IMG/VR virus record: IMGVR_UViG_3300025131_000556
Span: 1-20,284 of that record
Reading direction: 5' to 3' (one strand)
DNA from: a virus
Length of the DNA stretch: 20,284 nt
Below, piece after piece: positions 17,130-20,284 of the stretch. The first letter of the stretch is position 1. Each line of letters opens with the position of its first letter. Below the pieces are notes generated by a model. The model ran no database searches and was not told the DNA's origin. It saw nothing but the letters and a program-made list of their open reading frames with translations. Position numbers and translations under genes: made by a program.

Positions 17130-18125
17130 TCAAAATAAGTTCTTGAAGCCCAAGAGGCCGGTGGCCAAGTTGCCCGCAGCAACAGAGGCTTTGGTGGTCG
17201 CATCCTTGATACTCTCCAAATCCATAGTATTAAAATCATGTGGGTCTAAAGTATAAGGGGCTTCTAGTACAGACTCCCACCCAGGTAAATTGTCCCTAGA
17301 AGCCTCTGCGTTAGTGAATCTAGGCGTATAATCTCCGAAATTATCCCCACGAACCTCCTGTAACTTTAAAGAAATTTTAAGAATTCTAGGTAATAAGGTA
17401 ACATTATCATAGCCGCCCCTTTCAACGGCTTCAATGGAATAATCTGAACAAATACAAGGTATATGCTGATAAAGTATTCCGTGAGTTAATCTAATAATGG
17501 GTGGCCCCAAAGAGGGGTTTTTTGAATTATTGATAACACTCGATCTTAGTATATTAATCCAAAAAGTTATAATATCAACCGTGCTAGAGAAAGATTTTCT
17601 ATTCTCAGCAGAGGGTAGTTTTTTATACTTATCAGCCAAAGTTTCTTCGGACCCTGGGCTACTTTTAATAAATGCATCAATATCATCAGAAAGTGCCCGA
17701 ACATAGACTCGCCTGTTATCACTATAATTACCAACCATTGAAAAATTTGCTGTGGTAATATTAGATTTAAACCTAGCTTTTTCACTCTCTTTATTAGCAG
17801 AAGACTTTAAAGCAAACTGCTCCCAACTAAGTTGATAACTTCTTAGATGATCTAATGTTAAATTAAAAGACAATGATAAATCCCTGGCCTTCGCCCCAGT
17901 ATAAGCAAATAAGGAGCTAGATCTGCCTAAAGGGTTATAAGTACTATAATTTGCTTTTTTACTTTCTTTAATAGAAATATTCTCATAAAAAGGCAAATAC
18001 ACCGTGTCCGTCTTATTAGCCCCCGTTGGTTGAGGAAACTCAAACTTTAGGTATGATCTTTCCTGTAATTTTCTAGGCAGAACTGCGTTTGGGAGTTGTG
18101 GCGCAGGATCATAGTGCAAGCCCAT
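17130..18125 (-). CDS. Baseplate tail-tube junction protein (CIS tube/gp48-gp54-like)
   Basis: A 331-residue protein. The pattern YLPFYENISIKESKKANYS, then GRSSSLFAYTGAKARDLSLSF (67-87), and later GPPIIRLTHGILYQHIPCIC (207-226) with DYSIEAV and LPRILKISLKLQEV strands resembles the contractile-injection-system tube protein domain (Afp7-like), related to T4 gp48/gp54. Such proteins form the first tube-like ring on the hub from which the tail tube polymerises. Position supports this: just after the tape measure and just before the LysM-like gp53. The stretch 100-205 is an insert of mixed helices, and the last 40 residues are alanine-rich. The start overlaps the tape-measure stop as TAATG and has a strong GGAGGG six bases upstream. 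Confidence 0.75.
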   Translation of the reverse strand: MGLHYDPAPQLPNAVLPRKLQERSYLKFEFPQPTGANKTDTVYLPFYENISIKESKKANYSTYNPLGRSSSLFAYTGAKARDLSLSFNLTLDHLRSYQLSWEQFALKSSANKESEKARFKSNITTANFSMVGNYSDNRRVYVRALSDDIDAFIKSSPGSEETLADKYKKLPSAENRKSFSSTVDIITFWINILRSSVINNSKNPSLGPPIIRLTHGILYQHIPCICSDYSIEAVERGGYDNVTLLPRILKISLKLQEVRGDNFGDYTPRFTNAEASRDNLPGWESVLEAPYTLDPHDFNTMDLESIKDATTKASVAAGNLATGLLGFKNLF

Positions 18126-20182
18126 TATTTACCCTCCACCCTTTTAGCTGGCCCCGAATCTGGCCTCTCTGTGTTAATAACAATTTGTGCCAGAGCTGTG
18201 TTTAAATCACCTAACGCCGCTAATTGGCCTGCCGCATGTTCATTACCTTCCATAGCTAACGCTTTGTTAGCATCATTTAGTCCTAATGCACTCATCATAG
18301 ATTTATTTAAACTCCTTCTTGTTTCTTCTAAATATTTATTTGTGTTTACAGCCGCAGCTAAAGCTTCCTTATCCTTTCTTTGCTCCTCTTTCTCTGTTCC
18401 ATCAGCGACAGTTTTGATGTCATCCCCCATCTCTTCTAATACCTTTAAGAATTCGGAAGCTAGGTCACCCCCCAACCAATCAGGAAGAAACGACCACAGC
18501 TTGACAATCGACAGCGCCAAAAATTTAAAACCATCCCACAATTTCTGTATCCCAATACCAACAGTCGTGGCTACCGAATTTAACCCCGCTATCACGGGCT
18601 TCAGCAAGGTGCTAACTTTCCCCCACATTTTAACTCCCACCCGAAAAATAGCTATTCCAAAAGCCTTTATTCCCGTCCAAATATCTTTAAATATTGTAGT
18701 GTGTTTAGATAAAAAAGCAACCACTCCAATTACGGTGGCGACAATAGCTGTTATCGGACCCCCCAAAGCAGCTAATATTTTTCCAATAAACGGAATCTTA
18801 GTAGCAAATTTGAATATCCCCCCTAAAAACTTACTAATAGGCGATAATACAACCTTAAGAGTAGTTAGTAATTTTGAAGACCTCCCAACCTTCGCAGCAA
18901 CAGCGAGCTTCGGGCCATAGCCAGGAACCCCTGCGCCAAATGCAGATGGAGTCTTACTAATCTTCATCTTCGAGAATGCTTTGAGCTTCGCAGCGTGGTC
19001 GGAGGAGAGCTTCGTACCAGGGAGTTTTGGACCAAACTGGGGAAGCTTACCCGTCCTTTCGGGCAACTTCCAATTCTTACTCAAAGACTTCATCTTCGTG
19101 TTGGCCCACATAGCGGTTGTTAGGACTGCAAGGGCTATTGAAGTAGCTTGAAGTGCCTTCTTATTTTTTATTAACCAGTCAATTAAAGAGGGCAACTTTT
19201 CCACTACTAACTTATTGAGAGGGTCTAAAAATTCCCTATGAAATGCTTCAAGACTTTGATTAAACTTAGTTGTTATCACCTGTTCTTTTGTAAGACCTAT
19301 ACTGAGACCCCTTTGTATTTCAGTGGCTGCCATGGTAGTACTACCAAAAATCTCTAGCTGCTTTCCTTGGGCATACATCTTATCCCCAATTCCAGCTAAA
19401 CTAGCAGCTAATCTTTTATCTTCTTTTGCTGCGGACTCAACAGCAACCCTTAGAGATTCCGTTGTTATCTCCCCGGATAAAAAAGCATCTCTAACCGGAA
19501 GTAGTCCCGTCCTAGCAAGTTTAGTGTACCCAGCCGTAGTAGAATCAGTAAGCCCCTTAACAAATTCATTAAGTTGCGGACCAAAAGCCTCGCCCATCTG
19601 AGCGGTCAGGCCAGCAACTGCCTCCGTCATTTCTGGGGCAATACCCGCTCTTGCGTAAATGCGTAAATTATCACCAAAGTCGCTTATTGCTCCCACCATA
19701 GCATCAGCCTTAACACCAAACTTTTCTGAAAACTCTAATATTTTTGTAGATAATTCGCTGCGGCTAGATTGATCCATTTGCCCCATAGATAATAATTTAG
19801 CTTGCACACCTATCATTTTCTTACTATTTTGATTAGTAAGATTCATAGCCACACCTAACTTAACTGTACCCTTTGAGAAATTCTTTATACCTGCTGCATT
19901 AGCCTCAAGTCCAACCCCTAAAGCAGTATGGATCCCCCCAGGTAGATTATTTAATGCTTCAGAATTTTTTTTGGAAAACTCTCTTATGCTAACCCCAACA
20001 CCAAGGGATCTCTGCTGTAACTCACTAGTTTGCTTAATACTAGAAGTTAGTTCGGATATTACCCCCTGTAAAGTTAGAGTTTTAATTCCAAAGCTGGCGG
20101 CACCTTTATTAAGATTCCCAATAGTAGTATTAAGGAGATTAATACTACCTGATAAGTTTTCTTTTGATTTATCTTCAGCCAT
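18125..20182 (-). CDS. Tail tape-measure protein
   Basis: A 685-residue protein that sets tail length and is ejected through the tube. Residues 1-330 are almost wholly helical, Ser/Thr/Ala/Lys-rich and of low complexity. Hydrophobic helices lie at about 344-361 (ALQATSIALAVLTTAMWA) and about 466-492 (including ITAIVATVIGVVAFLS), with amphipathic helices at 500-570, as is usual for tape measures that interact with the host inner membrane. The C-terminal about 100 residues are charged and helical. Using the usual 0.15 nm per residue, the length would fit a tail of roughly 100 nm (estimate). Residues about 364-436 are a Lys/Pro/Gly-rich linker encoded by DNA of clearly higher GC than its surroundings. 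The start has AGGA seven bases upstream. Tape-measure identity comes from composition, hydrophobic segments and position, not from a sequence motif. Confidence 0.85.
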   Translation of the reverse strand: MAEDKSKENLSGSINLLNTTIGNLNKGAASFGIKTLTLQGVISELTSSIKQTSELQQRSLGVGVSIREFSKKNSEALNNLPGGIHTALGVGLEANAAGIKNFSKGTVKLGVAMNLTNQNSKKMIGVQAKLLSMGQMDQSSRSELSTKILEFSEKFGVKADAMVGAISDFGDNLRIYARAGIAPEMTEAVAGLTAQMGEAFGPQLNEFVKGLTDSTTAGYTKLARTGLLPVRDAFLSGEITTESLRVAVESAAKEDKRLAASLAGIGDKMYAQGKQLEIFGSTTMAATEIQRGLSIGLTKEQVITTKFNQSLEAFHREFLDPLNKLVVEKLPSLIDWLIKNKKALQATSIALAVLTTAMWANTKMKSLSKNWKLPERTGKLPQFGPKLPGTKLSSDHAAKLKAFSKMKISKTPSAFGAGVPGYGPKLAVAAKVGRSSKLLTTLKVVLSPISKFLGGIFKFATKIPFIGKILAALGGPITAIVATVIGVVAFLSKHTTIFKDIWTGIKAFGIAIFRVGVKMWGKVSTLLKPVIAGLNSVATTVGIGIQKLWDGFKFLALSIVKLWSFLPDWLGGDLASEFLKVLEEMGDDIKTVADGTEKEEQRKDKEALAAAVNTNKYLEETRRSLNKSMMSALGLNDANKALAMEGNEHAAGQLAALGDLNTALAQIVINTERPDSGPAKRVEGK
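18132..18137 (-). promoter_or_regulatory. Strong ribosome binding site of the tube-junction gene
   Basis: GGAGGG on the coding strand, six bases before the ATG at 18125, embedded in the last codons of the tape-measure gene. It is the best Shine-Dalgarno sequence in the window and fixes the start codon. Confidence 0.75.
18875..19093 (-). other. GC-rich, Lys-AAG-rich island within the tape-measure gene
   Basis: Encodes residues about 364-436, a basic linker with GPKLPG, TKLSS and YGPKL units. By hand count, 18901-19080 is about 53% GC, against about 32% at 19141-19200. The plus-strand octamer GAGCTTCG occurs at 18905, 18983 and 19007, and CATCTTCG at 18965 and 19091. Lysine is mostly AAG here. 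The reading frame is intact throughout. Confidence 0.6.
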
Positions 20183-20185
20183 GGG

Positions 20186-20284
20186 TTATTCCTGTTCGGA
20201 GGTTTTCACAATAGATAACTTATGTACTCCATGAACATAGTCTACAATATAGGTTCTAAAGGAGGCTTTATCTAGAAAAGTCCC
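20186..20284 (-). CDS. C-terminal end of an unidentified upstream structural gene (5' end outside window)
   Basis: The complement of the right edge reads in one frame as 32 codons and a TAA at 20188-20186, three bases before the tape-measure ATG. The peptide contains FRTYIVDYVHGVHKLSIV and ends KTSEQE. Same strand, close spacing and the embedded ribosome binding site for the next gene all fit a real gene of the same operon. By position it could be a tail assembly chaperone or another tail component, but the fragment is too short to identify. Confidence 0.65.
   Translation of the reverse strand, partial: GTFLDKASFRTYIVDYVHGVHKLSIVKTSEQE
20190..20193 (-). promoter_or_regulatory. Ribosome binding site of the tape-measure gene
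   Basis: AGGA on the coding strand, seven bases before ATG 20182, overlapping the last two sense codons of the upstream gene. It supports the chosen tape-measure start. Confidence 0.6.

Noticed and set aside
18096-18920. Long plus-strand open frame (274 codons) opposite the tape-measure gene
   Set aside because: It is antisense to a convincing tape-measure coding region, has no Shine-Dalgarno or recognisable domain, and is of the Ser/Pro/Leu-rich type produced by reading the complement of Ala/Lys/Gly-rich helices.
1-20284. tRNA genes, CRISPR arrays, insertion sequences, intergenic promoters and terminators
   Set aside because: No cloverleaf, regular spacer repeat, transposase or inverted terminal repeat was noticed, and intergenic gaps are 18 bases or less, leaving no room for stand-alone regulatory regions.

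Overview
This window is a fully coding, single-polarity late structural module of a contractile-tailed phage (myovirus type) or, less likely, a related prophage or tailocin. Every supported gene lies on the minus strand, so transcription runs from high to low coordinates. DNA is AT-rich (blocks I counted by hand are mostly 32-45% GC). Genes abut or overlap by 1-8 bases, and the largest gap is 18 bases. I saw no tRNA, CRISPR array, insertion sequence, terminator or convincing promoter. The host cannot be named. Some starts have clear Shine-Dalgarno sequences, while others rely on stop/start overlaps.

In transcription order: the tail end of an unidentified gene (20284-20186); a tape-measure protein (20182-18125); a tube-like baseplate/tube-junction protein (18125-17130); a gp53/LysM-like baseplate protein (17111-16821); a large hub protein (16820-14145); a gp5/VgrG-like spike with a beta-helix tip (14126-13047); a 944-residue protein of unknown role with a LamG-like C-terminal half (13045-10211); gp25 (10211-9753); gp6/J (9756-8167); a giant gpI/gp7-like wedge protein extended by carbohydrate-binding-like modules (8174-2814); a separate adhesin-like protein with one such module (2814-1096); and a last gene that starts at 1099 and runs off the window (1099-1).

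The first ten genes build the tail from the inside out: ruler, tube initiator, hub, spike, inner wedge, outer wedge. The outermost products then appear to carry host-recognition modules.

The most striking gene is the last one. Translation of 1099 to 1 gives 366 codons without a stop. The first about 205 residues resemble the ends of the neighbouring adhesin. The remainder is the N-terminal part of a type I sulfatase, with the paired-aspartate metal motif (D218-D219) and the formylglycine signature CSPARASFLTG (residues 307-317). This suggests a virion-borne sulfatase mounted on the baseplate or tail fibre that would remove sulfate from host surface polysaccharide. The second half of the enzyme is outside the window.
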